A DNA stretch of 64,000 nt from Nemertoderma westbladi (GCA_032718475.1 JAUCBJ010006239.1:1-64000), one strand, 5' to 3'. Shown: positions 10,690-22,002, numbered from the stretch's first letter. Numbers and translations: made by a program. The notes: generated by a model from the letters alone, not told the origin.

Positions 10690-12316
10690 ACTGGACTTTA
10701 TTTCAAGAACACTGGACTAGAGATTATTGCCAACTTTGTTATTTCAAGAACACCGAACTAGAGATTATTGCCAACTTTGTTATTTCAAGAACACTGGACT
10801 AGAGATTATTGTCAACTTTGCCATTTCAAGAACACTGGACTAGAGATTATTGCCAACTTTGTTATTTCAAGAACACCGGACTAGAGATTATTGCCAACTT
10901 TGTTATTTCAAGAACACCGGACTAGAGATTATTGCCAACTTTGTTATTTCAAGAACACCGGACTAGAGATTATTGCCAACGTTGTTATTTCAAGAACACT
11001 GGACTAGGTATTATTGCCAACTTTGTTATTTCAAGAACACTGGACTAGAGATTATTGCCAACTTTGTTATTTCAAGAGCACTGGAATACAGATTATTGCC
11101 AACTTTGTTATTTCAAGAACACCGGACTAGAGATTATTGCCAACTTTGTTATTTCAAGAACACTGGACTAGAGATTATTGCCAACTTTGTTATTTCAAGA
11201 ACACCGGACTAGAGATTATTGCCAACTTTGTTATTTCAAGAACACTGGACTAGAGATTATTGCCAACTTTGTTATTTCAAGAACACCGGACTAGAGATTA
11301 TTGCCAACTTTGTTATTTCAAGAACACTGGACTAGAGATTATTGCCAACTTTGTTATTTCAAGAACACCGGACTAGAGATTATTGCCAACTTTGTTATTT
11401 CAAGAACACTGGACTAGAGATTATTGCCAACTTTGTTATTTCAAGAACACCGGACTAGAGATTATTGCCAACTTTGTTATTTCAAGAACACCGGACTAGA
11501 GATTATTGCCAACGTTGTTATTTCAAGAACACTGGACTAGGTATTATTGCCAACTTTGTTATTTCAAGAACACTGGACTAGAGATTATTGCCAACTTTGT
11601 TATTTCAAGAGCACTGGAATACAGATTATTGCCAACTTTGTTATTTCAAGAACACCGGACTAGAGATTATTGCCAACTTTGTTATTTCAAGAACACTGGA
11701 CTAGAGATTATTGCCAACTTTGTTATTTCAAGAACACCGGACTAGAGATTATTGCCAACTTTGTTATTTCAAGAACACTGGACTAGAGATTATTGCCAAC
11801 TTTGTTATTTCAAGAACACCGGACTAGAGATTATTGCCAACTTTGTTATTTCAAGAACACTGGACTAGAGATTATTGCCAACTTTGTTATTTCAAGAACA
11901 CCGGACTAGAGATTATTGCCAACTTTGTTATTTCAAGAACACTGGACTAGAGATTATTGCCAACTTTGTTATTTCAAGAACACCGGACTAGAGATTATTG
12001 CCAACTTTGTTATTTCAAGAACACCGGACTAGAGATTATTGCCAACTTTGTTATTTCAAGAACACCGGACTAGAGATTATTGCCAACTTTGTTATTTCAA
12101 GAACACTGGACTAGAGATTATTGCCAACTTTGTTATTTCAAGAACACCGGACTAGAGATTATTGCCAACTTTGTTATTTCAAGAACACCGGACTAGAGAT
12201 TATTGTCAACTTTGTTATTTCAAGAACACTGGACTAGAGATTATTGCCAACTTTCTTATTTCAAGAACACTGGACTAGAGATTATTGCCAACTCTGTTAT
12301 TTCAAGAACACGGACT
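10690..12316. repeat. 41-bp satellite (about 39 units) with 533-bp higher-order repeat
   Basis: The unit contains ATTATTGCCAACTTTGTTAT and TTCAAGAACACCGGACTAGAG, with a CCGG/CTGG alternation. Variant units (AACGTTG, GGTATTATT and GCACTGGAATACAG) appear in the same order near 10973-11100 and again near 11506-11633. That gives a higher-order period of 533 bp, exactly 13 units. The array ends directly at the left LTR of BEL1. The 79-codon frames inside it are repeat artefacts. Confidence 0.92.
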
Positions 12317-13695
12317 TAATTGGAAGAGATACGCCTATTCCTACTATCGGAAGAGACGGTAACAATACCTGCAATATCCTACTGTAAAGTTTGTAAATCA
12401 AATCATAAATCCGACCTCCTCACCAAAACAGTAAACCCTAAGTAAGCGAATATATTGCAGTATCGATCTCTTATAACCGGTGAGGCAGAAAACAGTCTAC
12501 GAGCAGACAAACTTCGGTAAAACAAATCCCGCGCAGCGAATCCTAAAATCAGGCTGACTCACTGACGGACTAAGGGGCTCGTATACTTTGCCGCGGTGTG
12601 ATTTATATGGTTGGGCAAAGGGACGCTAGCTAGGTACAGAGCAGATATTTGGAGATGTCTAACTAGCGGGCAAAGCACAGTACGGACAAAAGTTAATTTT
12701 ATATATTTCGAGGTGTAAATAATTTCTAACGCGCGTGTGTTAATTCTGAACGGTCAAAACAGTTTTGCTCCTTCACATATATAATTACTGGGTACGGTGT
12801 GCATTTTACGAATATTCTAATTTTGTAACTTGTAGGTCCAATACTCACGAATGGTAAGGTTCCTTCCCCTCTTGCGTATTTCCAGGACTCAAATTCAGGC
12901 ATAAGGTTAATACTACGCCCAGAATTCGGCAATTTTAGGTACCAGGTCCCTGATACTAAGAAGAGATGTGTTAGTTTACTACTGTAGGCGTACGGGTACT
13001 AATAGCTATCCTGGCTCCTATCTAGAATTTTAGTCACCCAGGTAGTCCGGGTAACTTCCTATTAGGACGTTGGCGGGGACACGGTAGATGTTAGTATATC
13101 CCTGATAGCCTCAATTTATTTGCGCCTAGCGTAAACTGCCCTACCGCCTGAACGGTACAATCCCAATTCAGGTGAAAACACAGCAACCCCCCTAGCCTAC
13201 AAGTTCTGATGTAATAGACACCGTCGTACTGCAAATAGTCGCACACACACCTGTACTTAGCAAGAGTTAAGCGTACAGTTTGCTGCACCCTAACCAATGT
13301 GTATGCCTTGTACCGGTGTGCCTACGTCCTATCTGCGTACTAGTATCTGCTTATGCTCTCCCTCTCCCCCCGTAGGAATGTGAAGGTCTACTGTGGGTTT
13401 TCCTGAATCAAGACAGTACAGTCCCTATGATGTAATTTTAGGCTTGCAGCGTGTCACTACGTCTACCTCTTGATCTTTTGGTCTTATACTTAGGTAGCAA
13501 GGATCGAACGCTGTCTAACCTTTCAGGCGATGGGCGAATAACTCTAAAATGGTATTGCGGGTTGTCTCTCGTCTACATTCCCGTGATGTTCCCGTTCATT
13601 GCTGCGGCCCGATTTCTAGCCGGCCATCCTGTCCCTGAGTTTGTTCACCGTAGTGAATTCATAGTAAAACAGAAAAGCTGAGAGAATATTCTGAC

Positions 13696-13971
13696 TTTAT
13701 TACAGAAGACACAATTATAATACAATGTAATCTGAGAATAAACTAAGCACGACAGAATATTGATAAGGTAATCTGAGAAAGATTGGGATATAAGATTGAG
13801 ATAACTAATGAACGAATCGCACCTTTATATACTAAATTTGTGCTGCAATCAATCGAGAAAATTCTCGATTGTTCTATGGGTTCTAACAAGGTTTTAAAGA
13901 TAGCTTATTGGTCCAGCTAATATATAACTTGCACGACATTGGTTACAATCAAATAACTACAGCCTTATTGG
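13696..13971 (-). promoter_or_regulatory. BEL1 3' LTR promoter copy and poly(A) signal
   Basis: Same arrangement as in the 5' LTR: CCAAT boxes at 13971-13967, 13942-13938 and 13911-13907, TATATAAAG at 13831-13823 and AATAAA at 13701-13696. In this LTR the AATAAA would serve to terminate the element's own transcript. Confidence 0.68.
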
Positions 13972-14044
13972 TACAGACAAATGCAATTAATTTGTAGCGG
14001 TTAATTTAAATGAGTTGAAATTCTGCACAAAAAATAATTCGCAC

Positions 14045-14116
14045 TTACTAGGATTCGAACTCGATACCTACTACACATATAATTTCCAACGCTCTACCAA
14101 CTGAGCTACTGAACCA
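14045..14116 (-). promoter_or_regulatory. tRNA-like sequence with Pol III A and B boxes in 3' LTR
   Basis: Identical in layout to the copy at 26640-26569, with A and B boxes both unchanged. Confidence 0.72.
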
Positions 14117-14243
14117 CTTGACCGATAGATACACAATAGATAGAACCAATACTAATGAGAACTCAAAGCAATCTTTACAAAGTTAATTCGAATAAAATAA
14201 AATTTTGAAAATCCACGGCATTTAGGGAATATAATTCTATACC

Positions 14244-14963
14244 GCTCCATGAAAACAGGATATTATCGTGCATAAAATATACGGTTTTCACCAATAATCA
14301 ATCAAACTATAGAATACTTAGGGCGTACTTACATATTTACAATTAAATTTCAAACAATACTTCCTTTCTACGTAATGATTCGATACAAAAATAATTACAA
14401 ATTCAAACTTTACGTAGTTAAGGCTTTACTAAGTAAGTACAATATAAATCTAAATTAAATTCACCAATATAAATCTATTGCATCTCAGATATTGCATAAA
14501 TTCAAACAATTACAAATACAAATAAATGAAAAGAGTCTTCCGTCTACTCTTACTTTCTATTTCACTGTAAATACAAATACTACTTATAAAATATAAATTG
14601 CATAATATTCGGAACAATATAAATTGCATAAGTTTGGAATAATATAAATTGCATAAGTTAGAAATAATCACGTAAATATAAAATATAAATTCTTACTAAA
14701 TATAAATCTTACTAAATATAAGTCTTTACTTAAATATAAATATAAACTGCATAAGTTTAGAATAATATAAACCTTTTGCATCTCAAATATGAAACATAAA
14801 TCTTTCAAATATAAGTTCCTTCTAAATATAAACTTTCTAAATTTCATAATATTCGGAACAATACAAATTGCATAAGTTTTCTAAATATAAAACATATAAT
14901 TCAAAATAAATCACAAATCATAAGAAAGGCCCACGAGTCTTCCGTCCACCCTTGCCCTCCCTT
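14244..14963. other. BEL1 3' untranslated spacer, AT-rich
   Basis: No gene. Reiterated AAATATAAAT and ATTGCATAAGTTT words make it strongly AT-rich. One copy of the element's dispersed motif (AAAGGCCCACGAGTCTTCC, 14924-14942) lies at the ORF C boundary. Confidence 0.7.
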
Positions 14964-16628
14964 TTATCGCTTAGTTGATCGAGCCCTGCCGCGTCCTCGA
15001 AAACTGCGCACAGGTGACTTTGCTCGCGATATGGGACTAATGGGGCGAGTCACTGGTTTACTTGGGACGTTGAGAGACGGTGCGACTATTTCCTCACAAA
15101 TTCGTCTATTTGGCATCCCAAAACCTCGACCAATTCCTCGTGACCGATCAGTTGTTGCTACAGTTGGTAGAACGTCTGGGAACTCGCGAAAGGCGGACGA
15201 CGCAGACCCAAGAGTAGCTTGCGCCCCCTGTTGATCAGCTGGTGTGTGTCCCGATCCTCCTACCGGTTCTCTTGGAAGTGATACCGTATCCCGAGTAACT
15301 CGAATAGTCGGCTCAACTCCCTTGCGTTCTTCTACATTAATAATTTTCTTCAATTGTTGGCCCACCTTCTGGACCCGTATGATCCTACCCTGCCCGTCCT
15401 CCCGAGGGTGACGTGCAGACGGCGCAACCGGAGTGGCTGGTATATTCGTCGCCTCTAGGACCTCCTCTTCCTCGAATACGCTCGCTCGTATACGTTTATG
15501 GTAAAACGCGGCTCGGTACGCCCATGCGACGGTTAACCAAGCTCCTTTATTCCGCTTTTCGGTTCGGAAACGATCAAATTCACCATACGTAATCCGATTA
15601 ACGACTTTCTGAAAATTCCACGTGTTTTTGTTATCCGGGTGAATCTGTAACAGATACTCGCGCACCACTCGGAATCCGCTGTCGTGGGGCAAAATATCGA
15701 CAACCTCGATAAGTTCGTCATATTGGGGCATAGCGGAGATGTATCCTTCCGACATCATCGTCTGAGGGTTTACCGCCCAAAATCCGAGATGCGCTCTCAT
15801 CGGAAACCGTCTTCTTTGTGCCGATACATGTTCGTCGGCCAAATCTTCCCACTCATCAAATAACTTCCTCACGAGTTTTACAGATTCGTGTTCATAAGGT
15901 ATGTCTCTCAGTTGGCATTCAGATGCTCGATGTCCCTTTATATTGCAGTAAGTACATTGAGCCATAAATCTCCAGCAAGTATAAAAGGTATGAAACCCTT
16001 GATCCCCACACCATCCACAGATTAGCTGAGTCGTAGTAATGTGCTTTCCACTGCACTTTGCCATATGATGTCCAGCGACGCCACATTTACTACACATCGT
16101 ATTAGCAGGGTACCACACTCGTTCGTATATAAGATCTCCAATCGGTCGAGCGCTTCCTCCCATACTATAATCGTAATCATCTGGGTCTATGGGTTGGTAG
16201 GTTTCTGAAGGTTGTATACAAACTATAGCATCTGTTGCTTCAAGTTGTCGAATCTCCGTCTGAGATTTCTTCGGGAGGTTCCTTTCTATCTCAAGAAGTT
16301 CCTCTAAAGGATCGTCGGCGATCGTAGTAGTTACTTCGAATTCATCACCAAGGTGACCGATAGGCGCGCGCGTCTGCCGTGATTCATCCGTAATTTCCAC
16401 AATACGTTCTCCTCCATAGGGTAACAATGTAAACATAGATGGTCTTTCGATAAGAGATCCCGCACAGCGAAGATACACGTCTCGAAATATGCTAAATCCT
16501 GCTCGAGTAAAGGCATTACTGTCTTTGCGAGCTTCGCTGTACTTTCTGATAATTCCTTTATACCAAATATAGTGTAGTCTTTGCTCCAAATCGTTCGAAT
16601 GAAGCTGCCGCTTCCTCTTGGATATCAT
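14964..16628 (-). CDS. BEL1 ORF C: 554-aa triple zinc-knuckle protein
   Basis: Uninterrupted ORF located between integrase and the 3' LTR, where some BEL/Pao elements and retroviruses carry env or accessory genes. I do not recognise it as an envelope protein: there is no signal peptide and no obvious membrane segment. It has a basic start (MISKRKRQ) and an acidic stretch around residues 100-155. Three CCHC-like knuckles follow: C179-C182-H187-C192, C204-C207-H213-C218 and C225-C228-H233-C238. After a roughly 170-residue region with many aromatic and charged residues comes a basic Ser/Arg/Gly tail ending SFRGRGRARSTKR. Nucleic-acid binding is likely. The start is the first ATG of the frame. 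A GTGAGT donor at 16900-16895 upstream suggests expression from spliced RNA. Confidence 0.8.
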   Translation of the reverse strand: MISKRKRQLHSNDLEQRLHYIWYKGIIRKYSEARKDSNAFTRAGFSIFRDVYLRCAGSLIERPSMFTLLPYGGERIVEITDESRQTRAPIGHLGDEFEVTTTIADDPLEELLEIERNLPKKSQTEIRQLEATDAIVCIQPSETYQPIDPDDYDYSMGGSARPIGDLIYERVWYPANTMCSKCGVAGHHMAKCSGKHITTTQLICGWCGDQGFHTFYTCWRFMAQCTYCNIKGHRASECQLRDIPYEHESVKLVRKLFDEWEDLADEHVSAQRRRFPMRAHLGFWAVNPQTMMSEGYISAMPQYDELIEVVDILPHDSGFRVVREYLLQIHPDNKNTWNFQKVVNRITYGEFDRFRTEKRNKGAWLTVAWAYRAAFYHKRIRASVFEEEEVLEATNIPATPVAPSARHPREDGQGRIIRVQKVGQQLKKIINVEERKGVEPTIRVTRDTVSLPREPVGGSGHTPADQQGAQATLGSASSAFREFPDVLPTVATTDRSRGIGRGFGMPNRRICEEIVAPSLNVPSKPVTRPISPISRAKSPVRSFRGRGRARSTKR

Positions 16629-17325
16629 ATCCCCATCTCGGCTCTCCTTGTATCCCTTTCTCCATAATTAGGGTGTAGTTACATAATCATTACTACTAGA
16701 GGGAATACAACAGAGTTTGTGGTTAGTTGTGAGGAGACGTGAGAGTTTCGTCTGCCTTTTGGGCTTCGACAACGCTCTAACCTCCTACCCATAGCCTAAG
16801 ATCTAGGGTTTCTTTAATGACACGCTGCTTCTTATCTAAAATTTTTTGCCGAAATAAAAACGAATTTGGGCTAAACTGGCTGTGAGTCTAAAATACTCAC
16901 CTTTTGATCCCAAACTATTATCAGAAAATAAGCAGTCAAGAATTAGTAATAAATATAGGGGAGTCTATTTTGACGTAACTTATTGAAACAAGACCGTGTA
17001 AAATTTAATTAAAATTTTAAGAAAGGCTCGCAAGTCTTCCTCTCTTGTTTCTCTAATTTTGAGTTCCACCCGACTGTACCCTGAAATCTATTCACTGGAG
17101 AAAATTTTTAAAAATTTTTCAAATCCAAATGGATTGTCTAAAATTTCGAAAATGTCTCAATATTGTGAGTTCCAAGTAGAATTCCATTTCTTATACCTAC
17201 AAATCCCGCTCCTATGTGACACATAAGGGTACTACCCTCAATGTTCACATATAAAGACAATGGAATTCTACCGCTGTCCTTACTACGGTGTACAGGTACG
17301 TGGAAATCTATTTGTAAACTCCCAA
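16629..17325 (-). other. Spacer between ORF B and ORF C with candidate splice donor and dispersed motif
   Basis: No ORF on the minus strand. AAAAG|GTGAGT (minus strand, donor at 16900) is a good donor match. One copy of the dispersed motif (AAAGGCTCGCAAGTCTTCC, 17023-17041) lies in non-coding sequence here. Confidence 0.5.
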
Positions 17326-20300
17326 TTATTTACTAGTATTAGGTGGAGATTTGTAGTCTCCAGACTCGTTACGAGTCTCTTCAAGAAGTACGAGACGTTG
17401 AGTCGGTCTGTCTACTGTACGACCGTCAATTGTTCGTACCGTCACAGTTCTTGTCACTCCATCCATAGATGGATGTGTGGCTAAAATGACACCTGTTATC
17501 CAGAAGCGTCTTTTTAGATTCACTTCTGCCAACAGCACGTGATCTCCCGGCTTTAATGCGCGGGTGTTATTGTACCAGTTTGTTCTGGCAGAAATAGAGG
17601 GCAAATAATGGTTTTGCCATATTTCCCAGAATTTGTTAGCCAGTAGTTGCGTGATTTTCCACGCTTTTCTACCGTAACTGTCGCTTTCTATTGGAATAGA
17701 AATCGGCGTTAATGTCGTCGGTGCCTGCATAAGCAGGTGTGCCGGTGTTAAAGCAAACTGGGATTGTTTGTCATCGGGTACTAATACTATTGGTCTAGTA
17801 TTTAGTATTGCCTCGATTTCAACAAACAATGTTGTCAGTTGGTCGTCTGTTAATATGTGGTTTACTGGAATGACCTTTGCCATTGCTGTCTTTATAGATC
17901 TAATCAGTCTCTCCCAGACTCCGCCTCTCCAAGGACTATCTGGAGGATTGAACTTCCAAACAATCTTGTGAGGTTGCAGTTCGTTCGAGATTTGATCATG
18001 ATCTAATTTCTTAAAGGCTCTAGCAATCTCATTCCGAGCACCAACGAAGTTTGTCCCTTGGTCTGAGTACAAGCATTTTACTAGTCCGCGTCTAGCGATA
18101 AATCGCCGCAGTGCTAGTATAAACGCGTTGGTGGAAAGATCTATCACACGTTCAATGTGAACTGCCCTACTGGACATACATGTGAAAATCAGTCCCCAGC
18201 GTTTTACTAGTATACGTCCACGTTTCGTATGTATGGGACCAAAGCAATCAATTCCAGTCTCTGTAAAAGGTGGTCTGAATGCTTGAAGTCGTGCTTGTGG
18301 TAGTTCACTCATTTCTTGGGTACCTATTCTAGAATGTACCTTTTTACAAATAATACACGTACGTGTCACTGAACTTAATGCTTTACTGGGTCTAATTAAT
18401 ACAAATCTAGTACGTAAGTAGGAAAGACAGTGGTGTCTTCCAGCGTGTTTCAGATGTAAATGTGCGTCCAGTATCATTGCACGTTGTAGTTCGTGATGTT
18501 GCGGTATTATTATTGGGTACCTAAAGTTTGTGTTAAAGTCAATGTTTTGAAGCCGAGATTTATGACAAATTAAGCCATTATAAATAATCGGACTCCAACT
18601 CAGTATTGGTGACGACTTGATTGGTTGACCTTGATTTATAGATGTGAATTCGCGCGCGAAATATCGCAGTTGGTAATGGCGAATTAATTTAATCTCACAC
18701 CTGTCAATCTCAGCCAATGTAAGTCGACGTGTAAAGTCACGTTTGCCTTTAACGTATTGTACAAAACGTACAATCCACGCTAGTTTTCGGCAAGCGTTTG
18801 ACCAAGAATCTGTTAGGTTTACAATACGGTCGACGTAAGTATTTGTGACGTCATCAGGTAAGTCAATGGAGAACTTGGAAGGTTTTGAATTACTAGAAGG
18901 GCCCACGGGTCCGCCGGTAAGTATTCCCTTGTTGACTGTTGATCCGTCCGGGTCTACAAGTAATTTGTCCTTCTTTGTCTTCTTACCTTGATTGTCGGTA
19001 CTTTGTAAGTCGATCGTTAATGGTGGTTTGAACTCTATGGGGTCAGCAGGTTTCGGTAAACTTATTTTTCTGCCGACATTAATCCCAGGTCTCACCACAG
19101 GTTGTAAGTTCGGTATGTCTCTTGAGCGCAAAGTAACACCTGTATTTACATTAGCGTAGGTACTACCCACATCTGTAATACATGAGGTTTCACCTTGCTT
19201 ATGGTTGCTCAAGTGCGTCAAAATTGGTAGTTTGTCAATACAAGGCCGCTCCAATAGGGAAACTGCGGCTTTATTGTTAGTCAATACATTACTAGTGTCT
19301 AGTCGACTGTCTAGTAATGTGTCTGGCAATACGCCTGGTAACGTATCAAGTTGTTTGTCAATACAAGGCCGCTCCAATAGAGAAACTGCGGCTTTACTGT
19401 TTGTCAGTGTGTTACTAACGTCTGGTGGAACATTTTGTGACATGTCTGTCAAAATGTCTGGTTGACTGTCTAGTAACGTGTCTGGTTGACCGTCTGGCGA
19501 TATGTCTGGTGTAGAAAGGCTCGCAAGTCTTCCTCTCTTGACCTTTGAAGTTATATCTTTCCATTTCGCCTTCGGTTTCTTCTTGAGTTTTGTTGCCGTC
19601 GTCCTTTTCTTTGTATCGACGGGCATTGTTGATGTCGTTGGGGTAGGTAGACTCGCAAGCCTATCATCTGTCGTCGATGGAATCTCTAGCTGACTCGTCT
19701 TCTCCCCAAGTTCTAAACTCACCTGGTGGATTAGCTGCTCCTTGTGACTTATCATACTAGTTACACGTCTGTCATGTTTTGTATGTAAGGTAGTATGGTC
19801 CACGTCGTGTGAAAAGGAATGAATTGAATTTATAGTTAATAAACTACATGTACTTTGTACATCTTCCTCGTCACTTATGTCCAGTGTGCGCACAGGCGCT
19901 CGAGTATACCACCCTATCGGCGTTCTGCAGGCGTATGCGTTTCCCGCTACAACTGCCGATGGTCTGGTTTCCCACACCTGATGTAGGTTGAATTGGTCCG
20001 TCCCGATCAGCATTGCTACCGATCTATAATTGACAGGACATTCGGGTACACCAAGGTGTCTGAAATACTTACGGTCCTCCAGAGATTGTTCCGGCACTGG
20101 ACCTAGTAGGTTACTAAAGTCCTTCGTGGCCGCAAAGGTTAAATCTCTAAAAGGTAACAAAGACCTCTCCCTCTCGCTGTGTTGCGATTTTGGAAGAAGA
20201 GAGTCTAAGTCCAACTTAACTCGTGTCACTGGTATTGCACGCTGGCCGTGCATACTACTTACTGTATAACTGACGTGTTTACCTTGTCTGAGATCCGTTA

Positions 20301-22002
20301 CGACGTCAGCTATCTTTTCATCCACGTAACTGTGAGATGAGGCTGAGTCTAGAATCGCGTAGATCCTCTTACTCCCCTTTGTGCCAGTGATCTTAATCGG
20401 GATTACACTGAATCCCTTCAGTTGGTCAGTGGTTAGGAGCGCGATCGACGGTTGTTCGTCTCCATTGGGATATTCGTCGTCGTCTTCTGATTCTTCGTCC
20501 GACGATCCGGATTGTTCTGAGAAGCAATCCTCAATATGGGTCACGAATGTTGGAGTCGTTTTCGATTCTCGTTTTCGGTAAGCCGCATCACATCTCGCTG
20601 CTGCTTCCGGGTGTTCCCTGGCGAAGCGTTTCGTCGGCGTGTGGCTGTCTGTGTGGAGCAGACCGTCGTGGTTGCGTCCACAGGATGGACAAGTGTCGGT
20701 ATTTGGGCAATCCTTACGGACGTGTCCGTGTCGCGTACACCGCCAACAAGAGTCCAGTGGCCGTATCTGCAGCCGTCGTTCTTCCGAGTTCAACTCGCGA
20801 AATTGTCGACAACCTCGTAACTTGTGACCAATATACCGCTTACCTAGATGTTCGCAGTATTGGCAGCCGTTGAAGTCGGTGCTGAGTTGCTGTCTCGTCT
20901 GTTTCGTCCCAATGGGCGCAGATACTCTATTACCGTCTGAGAATTGTCGTGATTCCGTCGGTGTGGCGTAAGTGGCCGTCTTTGTGGATGTTGTCTGGGG
21001 TTTTTGTCGGTTGGAGGATGGCAGTGTGATCCCTTCTGCCACGATGTGCTGGTCGGTATAGTTAGATCGAGTTTCTACTACCGCCTCCCTGGATATTAAA
21101 AGGTACACATCTTCTAATTTTAGGAATCCTCCTCGCTCCTCTCGCTGGTATTCGACCTTCCTCCACTCCCGACGAAGTCGATGGTGGAGTCGTCCTATTA
21201 TCTTTAATAGGACTGTAGGGGTATTCCCGTAATCAAGTTGTCCAATTGATCTTAAGGTAGTGATAGCGTTCTTGATTTCGTCAGCTAGTTTTAGTAAGTC
21301 GACGGGTTTAGTGATAGCCCCTCCCTTACAGAGTTCTTCTATTACTGACCTGGCCATACTCACTGTACCTCCGTATATCGAAGTCAAACGATCGTACGCT
21401 AGTTCGAAAGCGTCCGGTACACCGACGAAAGTCTCCGCCAAACGTTTAGGTTCTCCTGACAACGTTTGGAGCAGGTAATTGAACTTCTCCCGTGATGTAA
21501 AGGCGCACACGGCGATCTGGGATTCGATATAGTCTACGAAGGTATGCCAGTGTTTTGAGCTACCGGAAAACTTCGGTGGTTGTTGTACCGGCAATCCTTG
21601 TCTGGCTGCGAATTTCGCTATCTCCTCGGCAACGTTCAGAGTTTCGCGTCCTTGGTTGGTAGTCTGGTTGATGTTCTCCCTTCTTGGCGCTTTTCCCTGA
21701 TCGCTTGTGGGGTTTGAAGGTACCGGTCTTTGTGGTCCCTTCGGGTGTCTATTGTGTTCGAATTCGGAATTTCTCGAACTGTCGGTGTAACCTTCCTCCA
21801 GACGTTCCTCAATCCGGGCCAACTTGTTGACAATGTCGGCGAACTGTTGCGCACCGATCGCGCCCGCTGGTGGTAACGCCTTCTGTGTCGGTGTATTCTG
21901 TGGAGGGTTGTCTGCAAAAGAGTTGTTTATATTCATCGGCCGCCCCTGTTCTAAATACCTCGCGTTTCGGGTAATCCGATTCGCTCGAAGTACTACTATC
22001 AT
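17326..22002 (-). CDS. BEL1 ORF B: Gag-protease-integrase polyprotein (1558 aa) without RT/RNase H
   Basis: Domains in order: a Gln/Asn-rich start; a DUF1759-like Gag domain about 142-305 (PPKFSGSSKHWHTFVDYIE, LSGEP, YGG); and zinc knuckles at C380-C383-H393-C398, C419-C422-H427-C432 and C438-C441. A DUF1758-type aspartic protease follows about 530-700, with active-site strand AILDSASSHSYVDE (D552-S-A, where D-S/T-G is usual) and LIGTD. Residues 710-1055 are a Ser/Thr/Asp/Lys-rich linker containing a 41-residue tandem duplication (KAAVSLLERPCIDK twice). The integrase then begins: connector 1065-1150, H1179/H1184/C1214/C1217 zinc site, DDE residues D1250, D1312 and E1362, and a DUF5641-like tail. 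RT and RNase H, normally about 600-700 residues between protease and connector, are absent without any frame break. Confidence 0.93.
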   Translation of the reverse strand: MIVVLRANRITRNARYLEQGRPMNINNSFADNPPQNTPTQKALPPAGAIGAQQFADIVNKLARIEERLEEGYTDSSRNSEFEHNRHPKGPQRPVPSNPTSDQGKAPRRENINQTTNQGRETLNVAEEIAKFAARQGLPVQQPPKFSGSSKHWHTFVDYIESQIAVCAFTSREKFNYLLQTLSGEPKRLAETFVGVPDAFELAYDRLTSIYGGTVSMARSVIEELCKGGAITKPVDLLKLADEIKNAITTLRSIGQLDYGNTPTVLLKIIGRLHHRLRREWRKVEYQREERGGFLKLEDVYLLISREAVVETRSNYTDQHIVAEGITLPSSNRQKPQTTSTKTATYATPTESRQFSDGNRVSAPIGTKQTRQQLSTDFNGCQYCEHLGKRYIGHKLRGCRQFRELNSEERRLQIRPLDSCWRCTRHGHVRKDCPNTDTCPSCGRNHDGLLHTDSHTPTKRFAREHPEAAARCDAAYRKRESKTTPTFVTHIEDCFSEQSGSSDEESEDDDEYPNGDEQPSIALLTTDQLKGFSVIPIKITGTKGSKRIYAILDSASSHSYVDEKIADVVTDLRQGKHVSYTVSSMHGQRAIPVTRVKLDLDSLLPKSQHSERERSLLPFRDLTFAATKDFSNLLGPVPEQSLEDRKYFRHLGVPECPVNYRSVAMLIGTDQFNLHQVWETRPSAVVAGNAYACRTPIGWYTRAPVRTLDISDEEDVQSTCSLLTINSIHSFSHDVDHTTLHTKHDRRVTSMISHKEQLIHQVSLELGEKTSQLEIPSTTDDRLASLPTPTTSTMPVDTKKRTTATKLKKKPKAKWKDITSKVKRGRLASLSTPDISPDGQPDTLLDSQPDILTDMSQNVPPDVSNTLTNSKAAVSLLERPCIDKQLDTLPGVLPDTLLDSRLDTSNVLTNNKAAVSLLERPCIDKLPILTHLSNHKQGETSCITDVGSTYANVNTGVTLRSRDIPNLQPVVRPGINVGRKISLPKPADPIEFKPPLTIDLQSTDNQGKKTKKDKLLVDPDGSTVNKGILTGGPVGPSSNSKPSKFSIDLPDDVTNTYVDRIVNLTDSWSNACRKLAWIVRFVQYVKGKRDFTRRLTLAEIDRCEIKLIRHYQLRYFAREFTSINQGQPIKSSPILSWSPIIYNGLICHKSRLQNIDFNTNFRYPIIIPQHHELQRAMILDAHLHLKHAGRHHCLSYLRTRFVLIRPSKALSSVTRTCIICKKVHSRIGTQEMSELPQARLQAFRPPFTETGIDCFGPIHTKRGRILVKRWGLIFTCMSSRAVHIERVIDLSTNAFILALRRFIARRGLVKCLYSDQGTNFVGARNEIARAFKKLDHDQISNELQPHKIVWKFNPPDSPWRGGVWERLIRSIKTAMAKVIPVNHILTDDQLTTLFVEIEAILNTRPIVLVPDDKQSQFALTPAHLLMQAPTTLTPISIPIESDSYGRKAWKITQLLANKFWEIWQNHYLPSISARTNWYNNTRALKPGDHVLLAEVNLKRRFWITGVILATHPSMDGVTRTVTVRTIDGRTVDRPTQRLVLLEETRNESGDYKSPPNTSK

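Larger units (their letters stand above)
12317..14243 (-). repeat. BEL1 3' LTR
   Basis: Matches 24865-26767 almost throughout, with scattered substitutions and a few indels (for example around 13760 and 13885). Shared edges are TAATTGGAAGAG at the left and AATTCTATACC at the right. The small frames inside (for example 12726-12932 and 13091-13297) recur in the other LTR only because the LTRs are duplicates. I do not regard them as genes. The ends are not the usual TG...CA, so the true termini may differ by a few bases. Confidence 0.92.

Noticed and set aside
12726-13681. Small ORFs found at matching places in both LTRs
   Set aside because: Their apparent conservation is just LTR duplication; they have no domains and differ in frame continuity between copies.
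14045-14116. Functional tRNA gene
   Set aside because: A and B boxes are perfect, but the acceptor and anticodon stems do not pair, and the same sequence sits in both LTRs.
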